The translations under genes were made by a program, and so were the position numbers. DNA of 64,000 bases from contig CP091724.1 of NCBI GenBank assembly GCA_022009795.1, positions 1,789,501 to 1,853,500 on the forward strand. Direction: 5' to 3'. Positions 30,391 to 40,059 of the stretch are shown here, one piece after another (position 1 is the first letter of the stretch; each line of letters begins with the position of its first letter). The notes beneath the pieces are model-generated. The model had not been told where the DNA came from. It saw only the letters and a program-made list of their open reading frames with translations, and made no database searches. The DNA comes from Anaerotruncus sp. GTDB taxonomy: Bacteria > Bacillota > Clostridia > Oscillospirales > Acutalibacteraceae.

Positions 30391-30863
30391 CTACTTGTTC
30401 ACGCTACCCGTAAACGGGTCCACAAACTCTTTCAATTCTATTTGGTCTGCTATTTTATCTTCTGTCAATTGATTTCGTATGTACTCTTGTATTTGCTTTT
30501 TGTTGCGCCCCACTGTATCTACGAAATATCCTCTTGCCCAAAAATGTCGATTTCCGTACTTATACTTTAAATTTGCATGTCGGTCGAAAATCATCAGACT
30601 ACTTTTTCCTTTTAGGTATCCCATTATTTGTGACACACTATATTTTGGTGGTATGCTTATCAGCATATGTACATGGTCTTGACACAACTCTGCTTCTATT
30701 ATTTCTATTCCTTTCTGCTTGCATAATTGTCTCAATATTTTTCCCTATATCTACCTTTGATTTCTCCGTAGATTGCCATTCTTCTGTACTTTGGTGCAAA
30801 GACGACGTGGTATTGACATCTCCACGTCGTATGGTCTAAACTGTTTATGTCTTTCTCTTTCAC
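30391..30863 (-). CDS. tnpA: IS200/IS605 Y1 transposase TnpA (frameshifted)
   Basis: GTG 30863 after AAGGAGGTC. The protein reads KEKDINSLDHTTWRCQYHVVFAPKYRRMAIYGEI, then, after one or two shifts near 30745, RQLCKQKGIEIIEAELCQDHVHMLISIPPKYS. The HUH motif is the His-Val-His of QDHVHML; the catalytic Tyr is in the region GYFVDTVGRNKKQIQEYIRNQ. About 155 residues, complete. It cuts and joins single-stranded DNA at the end hairpins. Confidence 0.93.
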
Positions 30864-31020
30864 GATTAAGACCTCCTTGATATTTTTAGTTTTGGTCGGC
30901 AAACCTACTTCTAATATATCAAGGTGTTTTTTTATTTTGTCACTTCTCTCCTCGCTAAAGCTTTTTTTCCCTTTTCCACCTGCATAGCAGGTGGTTCTCT
31001 TTGTTGCAAACAAATAAAAC

Positions 31021-31050
31021 AAAAGAGTATCTCGGCAGAGATACTCTTTT
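31021..31050. terminator. Bidirectional terminator after the SNF transporter gene
   Basis: AAAAGAGTATCTC (31021-31033) and GAGATACTCTTTT (31038-31050), perfect 13-bp arms with a 4-base loop. Confidence 0.9.
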
Positions 31051-31066
31051 GCTCAGTTATAATCCG

Positions 31067-32429
31067 TTAAATGCTGATTACTCCGAATGTGTTAAGAACG
31101 GAGCTTACAAGAATTGCAAAAATGAAAACGGGTGCAATCCATTTGATCATAACATTATAGAATTTCTTTTTCCTTGAATTTGCCGTTAAGCTCAATTTCA
31201 TCGGTAATGGTTTTTGGGCTTGATTGCAAAGCCGACCATAATGCAGGTAAACAAGCCGACAACGGGAAGAAGAATGCTGTTTGAAACGAAGTCAAGGAAA
31301 TCAAGAATTCCCATATTCATTATGGTGAAGTTTTGCCAAATGCTAAAGCCGAATGCACAGCACATGCCAAGCAGCAGTGTGTAAGCATAAACCAAAAGCG
31401 TGGCTTTTTTTCTTTCCATTTTATACTTGTCGGTAATGCCGGCAACAATTGCTTCCATAACGGAAACAGAGCTTGTGAGCGCTGCAAAAAGCACTAAAAG
31501 GAAGAAAGCCGCGCCGATAAAGTTGCCGATTTCCATGCCGGCGAAAACCTTGGGCAGGGTATCAAACATAAGGCTTGGACCTTGGCCGAGAGCTGCTTCG
31601 TCTCCGCCCGAATAAACAAAAACGGAAGGCACAATCATAAGGCCGGCAAGAAATGCCACTGCGGTGTCAAAAATTTCAATTTGGCGAGTGGATTTAACAA
31701 TGCTTTCGTCCTTATTGAAATAAGAACCGTATGTTACCATAATGCCCATTGCAAGCGACATTGAATAAAACATTTGCCCAAGCGCGGCAATAAATGTCAT
31801 TACGCTCAGCTTTGAAAAATCGGGCTTAAGGTAATATTCAACACCTGCTTTTGCTCCGGGGCGTGTTACAACAAATATCGAAAGCACAACTGTTAAAACA
31901 ACAAGCGCAGGCATAAGGAATTTGCTCATTTTTTCTATTCCCTTATCAACGCCCAAAAGAATTATAACCGTTGTGGCGGTTGCAAAAATGAAAAACCAAA
32001 TCAAAGGCTCAACAGGCTTTGAAACGAATTGACCGAAAAATCCCGCTGCAGCAGCTTCATCAACCTTGCCTGCAATCATCTGTGCGGCATATTTTGTTAC
32101 CCAGCCGCCTATAAGGCAATAATATGGCAAAATAAGCACCGGCACAAGCGTTGCCAAGCCGCCGAGCCAATTCCATTTTTTGCTGAGTGCGCCGAATGCG
32201 CTCATCGGGCTGAGCTTGGTTTTGCGCCCGATTGCAATTTCCGTTACCATTAAAGTAAAACCGAATGTAACGGCAAAAAAACAATGTAAACAAGTAAAAA
32301 CATACCGCCGCCGTATTTTGCTGCCAAATAAGGAAATCGCCAAATGTTTCCAAGGCCGACTGCGGAGCCTGCGGCAGCCAAAACAAATCCGAGTCTGCCG
32401 GAGAATGAGCTTCGCTTAGTGTCACTCAT
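31067..32429 (-). CDS. Neurotransmitter:sodium symporter (SNF) family transporter, first copy
   Basis: MSDTKRSSFSGRLGFVLAAAGSAVGLGNIWRFPYLAAKYGGG carries the family signature with the sodium-site residues (GSAVGLGNIWRFPY). About 12 helices follow, including PYYCLIGGWVTKY and VLFAALTSSVSVMEAI. A shift in the A7 run near 32279 and another near 31215 hide part of loop 2 and the C-terminus, which ends VSSVLNTFGVISI at 31067. About 453 residues, LeuT-like, so probably sodium-driven uptake of an amino acid. GAGAGGGGA is the ribosome site. Confidence 0.92.
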
Positions 32430-32609
32430 AAATAAAGTGTCCCCTCTCTGAAAAAAGAATATTTGCCCCATTATATCATTTATGCCTGCCTTTGGCAATA
32501 TGGCAGGCAATATATCTTTTGTATATATGCCGATTTGTTATACTGTATGCATATATTGCGCAAAAAGTCGTCAAAATCCGCTATTTACAGCCGTGTATCG
32601 CCTCTGAGA

Positions 32610-32638
32610 TTGACAAGAAACCCGCCATTTGGTAAGAT
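32610..32638 (+). promoter_or_regulatory. Promoter of radC
   Basis: TTGACA (32610-32615), 17-bp spacer, TAAGAT (32633-32638). Confidence 0.7.
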
Positions 32639-32677
32639 TATATTGGATTTATTTTATCAAAAGGAGGGATTCGGCGC

Positions 32678-33371
32678 ATGAGCAATCATATGAGCGGCCA
32701 CAGGCAGCGGCTCAAGGACAGATATTCGGCCGGAAGCAGTAATTTAACATATGATTATGAAGCGCTTGAATTGCTGCTGACATATTCGATTCCGCGCATG
32801 GATGTTAAGCCTGCGGCGAAGGCGCTGATTGAAAAATTCGGCAGCCTTGATAATGTGTTTTCGGCGGATGTTGCTCAGCTTGAAACGGTGCCGGGAATCG
32901 GCAGAAACTCCGCAATTTTGATTTCACTTGTGCATGATTTGCAAAAGCGGTGCGCAAAATCCAAAAATTCAAAGGTAACCCGCCTCGGCAATGCCGACGA
33001 CGCAGAGGAATATTTTTATGAATTTGCTCGGCAGTGAGGAGCTTGAAAAATTTGTGATGGTAACGCTTGATAATTCCAATCGCATTGTTGCAAGCAGAAT
33101 CTTGGCTGCCGGCAGCACAAAGCATTTAAAGATTTATTCGCGCGATGTTGTGCAGTATGCGCTGTTTGATAAGGCAAGCAGAGTGCTGATTTCGCATAAT
33201 CATCCGGGCGGAGGCACAATGCCCTCGGCTGCGGATATTGATTTCACTCTTGATTTAAGAAACACTTTAAATGCCGTTGACATCGAGCTTGCAGATCATA
33301 TAATCGTCGGCGGCGACGGGGCAAAATCAATGCGCTCCTGCCCCACCTTCAGAAACTTTTTCACCAAATAA
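32678..33371 (+). CDS. radC: RadC family JAB-domain protein (one frameshift)
   Basis: Start 32678 with AAGGAGGG. The N-terminal helix-hairpin-helix region has VPGIGRNSAILISLVHDLQKR. After a T5 shift at 33017 the MPN/JAB domain follows, with its metal motif LISHNHPGGGTMPSAADID (H-x-H, Ser, Asp). About 230 residues. Once thought to repair DNA; the actual role is unsettled. Followed 22 bases on by dgt. Confidence 0.92.
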
Positions 33372-33393
33372 TCAATAAAAGGAAAGTGATTTT

Positions 33394-34625
33394 GTGCCTT
33401 ATTCGGGATTAAAATATAATAAGCTCAGCCTCGAAATCGAGCAAAAAATTTTAAGCGACAGGGAAAACGGAGTTCAAAATCCCTATCGCTGTGCCGATTC
33501 CGCCGTGCTGCGCAGAAACGAAAATGCCGATCGCGCAAGCATTTGGCGCCCCGCTTTTGTGCGCGATATCGAAAAAATAATTCATCTTCCTTATTATAAC
33601 CGCTATGCGGATAAAACTCAGGTTTTTTCGTTTTATAATAACGACGATATTACCCGCCGCGCGCTGCATGTGCAGCTTGTTTCGCGCATTGCGCGCAATA
33701 TAGGAAGCGTGCTTGGGCTTAACCTTGATTTGATAGAGGCAATTTCCCTCGGCCACGATATCGGTCATACGCCGTTCGGCCATGCGGGCGAAAGATTTTT
33801 AAATGAGCTTTTGCACGCCGAAACGGGCAGATATTTCAATCACAATGTGCAAAGCGTGCGCGTGCTTGATAATTTGTTTGAGCGCAATATAAGCCTGCAA
33901 ACCCTGGACGGCGTTTTGTGCCACAACGGCGAATTTGAGCAGCAGGAATATCGCCCGGCTTACGGCAAAACCTTTGCCGAATTTGATAAAAGCATGCTTG
34001 ATTGCTGCGAAAATGGCGGCGATGCAATATCAAAGCTTGTGCCCGCCACGCTGGAGGGGTGCGTGGTTCGCATTTGTGATATGATAGCCTATCTCGGAAA
34101 AGACAGGCAGGATGCGCGCGTTGCAAAAATCATTCCCCGTAATTATAAATTCCAAAGTGAATTTATCGGCGCTGAAAATGCCGCCATTATAAATAATTTA
34201 ACCGTTGATATTATCGAAAACAGCTACGGCAAGGATTATATTTTTGCTCAGCCCCGGCGCATATGATGATTTAAAGCGCGCCAAGGAGGAGAATTATTCC
34301 GTTATTTATAAAAACGAGCAGATAAACAGGCAATATAACGAAATAATAGGGCCCATGTTTGCCGAGCTTTATTATAAGCTTTTGGACGAGGTTAAAAGCG
34401 GCAGCGAGGGCAGCATAATCTATCGCCACCATATCAAATTTATTGTGGATGCGCAAAAGTATTATAAACACGGGGATTATCTTGCCGAAAAACCCGAATT
34501 TGATTGTTGCCGATTTTATTGCCAGCATGACGGATGATTATTTCATTGCCCTGCACGAAAAGCTGTTCCCCGGCAGTAAATATAAAATCAAGTATAAATC
34601 TTATTTCAGCGAAGACAATGCTTGA
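33394..34625 (+). CDS. dgt: dGTPase-like HD-domain triphosphohydrolase (frameshifted)
   Basis: GTG 33394 after GGAAAG. The HD motif is spread over RALHVQLVSRIARNIG and ISLGHDIGHTPFGHAGERFLN. A characteristic LDGVLCHNGEFE and CVVRICDMIAYLGKDRQDA come later. Shifts near 34247 and 34490 (A runs). About 408 residues. It splits dGTP (or other dNTPs) into nucleoside and triphosphate, limiting dNTP pools. Probably co-transcribed with radC. Confidence 0.9.
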
Positions 34626-34765
34626 TTTGCCTTTTTGAAAAATATATTCGAGCACCGATTTGAAATGCCGAAATGGCAAATCAAATTGCGGCGCTCCTTT
34701 TGTTTTATGCGAAAATATTTGTTTTTTTCACAAAAATAAATTTGCGAAAATTGATAAAAAAATTA

Positions 34766-34795
34766 TTGACAAACGATAATTTTTTTGCATATAAT
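34766..34795 (+). promoter_or_regulatory. Promoter of the DUF2975 operon
   Basis: TTGACA (34766-34771), 18-bp spacer that includes a T7 run, TATAAT (34790-34795). Confidence 0.75.
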
Positions 34796-34831
34796 GAAGA
34801 TGTAAAATCAATCCAAGCGGAGGAATTTTCT

Positions 34832-35309
34832 ATGTGGAACAGCGATAAATCAATCGGCCTCACTCATTTTTTGGTGCGTGCGTTTTATGCGGTGCTTGCC
34901 GCTGTGGCAATCGCGGCGCCTTTTCTTATGGAAAACGAAGCGGTATACAGTGTTATCGATGTGGCGTGCTTTTTGCCCAAAAGCTATTTGATTCCGTTTT
35001 ATATCACGGTGCCCGCGGGCTTTGCCGCGCTTGTGTGCCTTGATAAGCTGCTTTCAAATTTGAAAAAGGAAATTGTTTTTGAATCGGCAAATGTGCGCCT
35101 GCTTCGCATTTTAAGCTGGTGCTGTGTGTTTGCCGCCGGCGTAACCCTCATCACCGCAATCGTGCTCAGCGCAAAGCACAATCACGAAATATTTATTTAT
35201 ATTTCGGCCATTGCGGAATTTTTTTGTGGGCGTGATAGTGCGCGTGGTTAAAAAAACTGCTTTGAAAAAGGCGGTTCAAATTAAAGCCGAAAACGATTTA
35301 ACGATATAG
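34832..35309 (+). CDS. DUF2975 membrane protein
   Basis: Start 34832 with GGAGGAA. Four membrane helices: LVRAFYAVLAAVAIAAPFLM, YLIPFYITVPAGFAALVCLD, LSWCCVFAAGVTLITAIVL and a last one, broken by a T7 run at 35218, that resumes VGVIVRVVK. The spacing and the RLLRILSWCC region are typical of DUF2975. About 158 residues. DUF2975 proteins are commonly encoded directly before a small YozG-type helix-turn-helix protein, as here. Confidence 0.82.
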
Positions 35310-35318
35310 GAGGGCACC

Positions 35319-35528
35319 ATGCAAATTATAGTTAATCTTGATGTTATGCTGGCTAAGCGAAAAAAATGTCCTCGGGTGAATTGGCGGCAAAAAAATCGGA
35401 ATCACTCCGGCAAATCTTTCCATTTTAAAAACGGGCAAGGCAAAGGCAATTCGCTTTTTCAACTCTTGAAGCGATTTGTGATGTGCTTGATTGGCAGCCC
35501 GGCGATATACTTGAATTTAAAAAGGTGA
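35319..35528 (+). CDS. YozG-type XRE regulator (frameshifted)
   Basis: Start 35319 (AGGAGGG upstream), nine bases after the DUF2975 stop. With extra A/T bases removed the protein is MQIIVNLDVMLAKRKMSSGELAAKIGITPANLSILKTGKAKAIRFSTLEAICDVLDWQPGDILEF. This is a complete Cro/CI domain of about 68 residues and nothing else. It may regulate its own operon. Confidence 0.82.
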   Translation: MQIIVNLDVMLAKRKKCPRVNWRQKNRNHSGKSFHFKNGQGKGNSLFQLLKRFVMCLIGSPAIYLNLKR

Positions 35529-35533
35529 AATAT

Positions 35534-37500
35534 ATGAATAATATGAATATGAATAACGGCACGCAAAAGTGCGCCTTCCGATATGCGTAATATGAATAAT
35601 AATATAAATAAAATAAATAATATACAAAGCAATATAAATAATGCTCCGCCGATTTACAGAGCGCCTGTGGCGCCCTATGCAGATTTCGGCGCATATTATC
35701 CGCCGGCACCAACGGTTAAAAAAAGAAAAAAATCGCGGTTTCAAAGCGCGATTTCGTTTTTGCATTGCTCTTTTTCGGCACGGCAATCGTTATCACGGAT
35801 TTTGTTTTGTGGCATGGGCTGTCGCTCGGCTTTTCTCTTGCTTTTTTATTGCTTTTTGCCGTTGTCACCGCCTATTATGCCGATAAAGGCAAAAAGGCCG
35901 CCCGCCTTTGCCGTTTCCTGCGGCGCGCTTTCGCTTGCGGGCGCAGGCTCGTTTGCCGTTTCAAACGATGAATTTTTAAAGCTGTTTATGCTTATTCCGA
36001 CCGCTCTCCTTTTTGCCCTTTATGTGTGCGGAATTTCGGGCGGGCTTCGCCGCCGCTGCGGCAGCGTCAAAATACTCGGCGATGCCGCAAAGAGCGTTTT
36101 TAAAACACCCGCTGAAAATATCGGTGCCGTTGTGGGCGGGTATTGCGGCTTTTCATTAAAAAAACAAGGCCAATAAAAAAATGTTGTTATCGGCATTTTG
36201 ATGGCGTTGCCTGTTCTGGCGGCGGTTATTCCGCTTCTCGCTTCAAGTGATGCCGCATTTGAAAATCTTGTTAAAACGGCGTTTAAGAATATCGGCACGG
36301 GAATAGGCAAAATAATCATTGCCGCCGTGATTGCGTTTTTGCTTATCGCGTATGCCGTTTCAAATAAATATTCGGCGCAAGCGGCAAAGGCACCGTCTGT
36401 TTCCCGCAGGCTGAACCCGGCCGTTTCGGTTTCGTTTTTTTAAGTGTTATTTCGTGTGTGTATCTTGTGTTTCTCTTTTCACAGCTGGCGTATTTTTTCA
36501 GTGCGTTTTCGGGTGTGCTCCCACAGGGATATACTTACAGCGCCAGTGAATTTGCAAGGCGCGGCTTTTATGAAATGGCCGCCGTGTGCATAATAAACAC
36601 GGCTTTGCTTTCCGCCGTTGCCGTGCTCACGAAAAAAATCGCCGCAAAAAGGGTTTTCCGTACGGTTAAGGCGCTTTCACTTTTCATAATGCTTTTTCAG
36701 TGCGCTTTTTGCTTGCGATATCGGCGGCAAAAATGGGGCTTAATATAAGCATTTTCGGCCTCACGAAAAACAGACTTTTCGTTTGCCTGCTGATGGCGGC
36801 GTTCGGCGTGGTTTTAATCTTTTTTGCAATTCACCTCCTTGCACCGAAGGTGCCTTATATGCAGCCCGTAATCATAATTTGCAGTGCGATTTTTATTGCT
36901 TTTGCCTATTTCAATTCGGATAACGCAATCGTTAAATACAATATCGCAAAATACGAAAGCGGCGCAATTTCTTCGATAGACGGCTACTACCTTTCAAATT
37001 TAAAAGGTGCCTTAGTCTCGAATTTTGCCGAAATCGAAAAAAGCGGCGATAATTCGGCCGCAAACGGTGCACGCAGTGCGATAATCGGCAGAATATGTGA
37101 GTGCTGTCCCGAATTTTTTTCGACGGCGGCTTCGCTGTAAACAACGATATCGAATATAAAAAATCCGATTTTCGCGAATATAATTTGCTCGGCGATCAAG
37201 TAAAAAAAGGACGCTGCCGTCTATTATAATTCGCTTTCGGAAAAAGAACGCCGCACGCTTTATTCGCAGTATCTTCTGGAGGAACGCGGCGGCACTTACG
37301 ACCCCGATTCAAACAGCTACACCGTTTGGGAAAACGACGGAAACGAAGCTGTTTATTCCTATGATTCCGCCACGGGTGAATATATTAAATCACAATCCGT
37401 TCACACCGCCGTTTACGAATCAAACGGTTATGACGATGATAATTACGGTAATGAACGCGAAAACGAAAGCGGTTCATATCTTTATGTTTCAAAAAAATAA
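35534..37500 (+). CDS. DUF4153/DUF4173-type multi-pass membrane protein (frameshifted)
   Basis: Start 35534, AAGGTGA upstream. An Asn/Met-rich hydrophilic N-terminus of about 60 residues and a Pro-rich stretch precede about 10 membrane helices. Family-like blocks: FLFSQLAYFFSAFSGVLPQGYTYSASEFARRGFYEMAAV, then a cytoplasmic-type end with NIAKYESGAISSIDGYYLSNL. The tail (about 110 residues) is soluble and acidic and ends with a Tyr/Asn/Glu-rich segment. Shifts at about six A/T runs. About 650 residues. Function unknown; it forms one unit with the DUF2975 protein and the YozG-like regulator. Confidence 0.75.
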
Positions 37501-37507
37501 AATAAAA

Positions 37508-37551
37508 AGCGCGGCAGCCATCAACATTCGGTTAATGATGCCGCGCTCTTT
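37508..37551 (+). terminator. Terminator of the DUF4153 operon
   Basis: AGCGCGGCA (37508-37516) and TGCCGCGCT (37539-37547), then CTTTT. Confidence 0.75.
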
Positions 37552-37565
37552 TGCGCTTGATTTAA

Positions 37566-37915
37566 TTATTGCCTTTTCGGAAAAACAACCACAAGCATCC
37601 ATTTAAAGGCTTCGTCGCCGCGAACGGAATGCGGTTTCCTTGCCGGCATCAGCAGCGATTGCCCTGCCGAAACGGTGTGCTCAACGCCGTCAACTGTGAA
37701 AAATGCCCGTGCCCTCAAGCACCGTCACAAATGCATCGCCCGTTGATTCGTGGGTGGATATTTCTTCGCCTGCATCAAAGGCAAAAAGGGTAACGCTCAC
37801 TGCATCGTTTTGCGCCAGCGTTTTGCTCACAACCTCGCCCTGCCTGCAAGTGATTTGGTCCTTGAGCACAACCGCTTTCTCGGCGGGAAAGTTTTTTTAA
37901 TGTATTTTTTTCCAT
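37566..37915 (-). CDS. Small cupin-domain protein (frameshifted)
   Basis: About 113 residues from ATG 37915. The two cupin motifs are visible: SVTLFAFDAGEEISTHESTGDAFVTVLEGTG and AGQSLLMPARKPHSVRG, each with a possible metal ligand (His in STHES and KPHSV). Shifts lie in A7 near 37900 and T5 near 37703. A stand-alone six-strand barrel; role not known. The convergent terminator at 37508 lies just beyond its stop. Confidence 0.82.
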
Positions 37916-38057
37916 AATGCGAATTTACTCCTTAATATTTATAATGTTTATAATATATTATATCCCGTTTTGAATAAAGGTCAATATCGGCGCCCCTGTT
38001 TTAAAAGCTTACCAAAAATAAAGCAAAACATGCTGCCAATATTATTAAATAAAGCAA

Positions 38058-38086
38058 TTGTCTGCCGCCGCGCACGGTGTTATAAT
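38058..38086 (+). promoter_or_regulatory. Promoter of the MATE transporter gene
   Basis: TTGTCT (38058-38063), 17-bp spacer, TATAAT (38081-38086). Confidence 0.7.
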
Positions 38087-38112
38087 CTATTCAAATTCAG
38101 GCAAAAGGAGTA

Positions 38113-39478
38113 ATGGCTTTGCAAAATCAGGCAATTGAAAATTCGGCGGGAAAGCCCATTTTTTCAAAAAAAGCTTTGGTGCGGCTGATTGTGCCGCTTA
38201 TAATAGAGCAGTTTTTGCTTTTAAGCGTAGGTATGGCAGATACGCTTATGGTAACAACCGCGGGTGAAGCGGCGGTTTCGGGCGTTTCGCTTGTGGATAA
38301 CATAAATATGCTTTTAATTCAAATATTCGCGGCGCTTTCAACCGGCGGTGCGGTTGTGGTTTCGCAGTATCTCGGCAGCGGCAAAAAAGATGCGGCGCAA
38401 AGATCGGCAAAGCAGCTTATGTACACCACCACGGTGTTTTCAACCGTGATAATGATTTTGGCTCTTGTTTTTCGCCGCCATGTGCTTTCACTTGTTTTCG
38501 GTAATATTGAGCCGGATGTTATGGAAAGCGCGCTTGTTTATTTTTTAACCACGGCGATTGCTTATCCTTTTTATGGCAATTTATAATGCCGGCGCGGCAC
38601 TTTTTCGTTCTGTGGGAAACAGCAAGATTTCAATGCTCAATTCCCTCATCGTCAATATCGTTAATATCACGGTAAATGCCGTGCTGATTTACGGCTTTAA
38701 TATGGGCGCGCTCGGCGCAGGTATAGGCACCTTAACCTCGCGCATTGTGGCGGCTGTGTTTATTCTTGTGCTTTGGCAAAGGCGCAGCAACGAATTGCGA
38801 ATTATTAAGCTGTTTAAGCCCGAATTTCACGGCAGAATTGTTAAGCAGATCTTATCCGTGGGTATTCCGAACGGGCTTGAAAACGGAATGTTTCAAATCG
38901 GCAGACTGCTTGTGCTCAGCCTTATAACAACATTCGGCACAAATGTGGTGGCGGCAAATGCAATCGGCAACAGCATTGCGGGCGTTATCAATGTGCCGGG
39001 GCAGGCAATCGGGCTTGCAATGGTGGTTGTTATCGGCCAGTGCATGGGCGCGGGCAACACAAGGCAGGCCGTTGATTACACAAAAAAGCTTATGCTTGCC
39101 GTTTATGTGCTTATGGGTGCGCTGTGCGTGCTCCAGTTTGTGCTCACTGATTCGCTCGTCGGCATTTTCAATCTTACACCGCGTGCGGCGTCAATCGCTT
39201 CGCAGGTGCTCAGATACAGCGCCGTGTTCACGGCTCTTATTTGGCCGCTTTCGTTCGATTTGCCGAATTCGCTTCGCGCCTCGGGTGATGTTGTGTTTCC
39301 CATGGTGATTTCGCTTGTTTCCATGTTTGTGTGCCGCGTTGGCTTAAGCTATGTTTTGGCATGCGATTGGGGGCTTAATCTCGGCCTTCTCGGTGTTTGG
39401 CTTGCAATGTTTGCCGATTGGATTGTAAGAAGTGTTTTTCTTCATCGTTCGCTTTGCAAAAGGCAAATGGAAGCATAA
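38113..39478 (+). CDS. MATE family multidrug/metabolite efflux transporter
   Basis: Start 38113 after AAAAGGAG. Twelve helices in two MatE repeats: ALVRLIVPLIIEQFLLLSVGMADTLMV and VDNINMLLIQIFAALSTGGAVVVSQYLG in the first, RIVKQILSVGIPNGLENGMFQIGRLLVL and AIGNSIAGVINVPGQAIGLAMVVVIGQCMGAG in the second. One shift in the T5 run near 38570. About 454 residues, complete. Proton- or sodium-driven export, substrate unknown. Confidence 0.93.
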
Positions 39479-39544
39479 AAAAAGGTTATCGGCTGATAAA
39501 ATCAAATCATGCCGCATAATTTTTTTATAATCAAAATAAAATAA

Positions 39545-39600
39545 CCTCCCGCTTGGGTCAATCTTCATAAGAAAGAATGACCTCTGCGGGAGGTGTTTTT
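39545..39600. terminator. Terminator after the MATE gene
   Basis: CCTCCCGC (39545-39552) and GCGGGAGG (39586-39593), with inner GGTCA/TGACC (39556-39560, 39578-39582), then T6. Confidence 0.8.
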
Positions 39601-39889
39601 TGCAAATATGCTGCTTGCGGGCAAGATGGGAAGCTTGTAAAGCCTGATAATATTTTTTTATGGAGTACGCCCCAACGGCGGTTTTTCTTTTCTGGGGCAG
39701 GGTGATGAATAATTCCGGCGGTGTCTGCCAAAACCAGCCTATCGGAATCGAAATCCAAATTCCCGTTTCGCCGAGCTGCGGAATTTTTGAAAGCAGGTAA
39801 GATAAAAGCACAACCGCGCTCAGCAAAATCGCAAATGCGCCGATAAGCATGAATGAAAAATTTGCCGTTTTTGATTTTTTCGTAATCAT
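39600..39889 (-). pseudogene. Possible remnant of a small membrane protein
   Basis: An open stretch starting MITKKSKTANFSFMLIGAFAILLSAVVLLSYLLSKIP has one clear helix, but no good ribosome site and no stop before the MATE terminator. Reading upstream to about 39990 gives further pieces in other frames. Either several run-length errors or a decayed gene. The rest of 39890-40059 shows no gene. Confidence 0.3.
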
Positions 39890-40059
39890 GCTGCCCGTGA
39901 GGCATGGGAAAAATACGCTTGCCTCAAGGCAAAGCCGAAATCATAATTGCACAAATAATAGCCTTTGTATCTGTGAATAAACACCATAGATTTTTTGCCT
40001 TTTAAATGATAAAATAATATTATAATTGCCGCCGTGCGGCTCAAAATATCGGAGGGATT

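Larger units (their letters stand above)
30256..30994 (-). mobile_element. IS200/IS605-type insertion sequence (tnpA only)
   Basis: A single Y1 transposase gene lies between two subterminal hairpins: CCACCTGC-ATA-GCAGGTGG (30976-30994, left end) and CCTCCGGC-TAA-GCCGGAGG (30256-30274, right end). There are no terminal inverted repeats or duplications, as expected for this single-strand transposition family. True ends lie some bases outside the hairpins. Between the stop and the right end are short CCCC-TAAA-GGGG palindromes. It sits between the spoVAD unit and the SNF transporter terminator. Confidence 0.85.

Noticed and set aside
30256..30994. IS605 with a TnpB/IscB nuclease or CRISPR-related locus
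   Set aside because: Only tnpA is present, there is no TnpB-like frame, and no spaced direct repeats of CRISPR type occur in the window.
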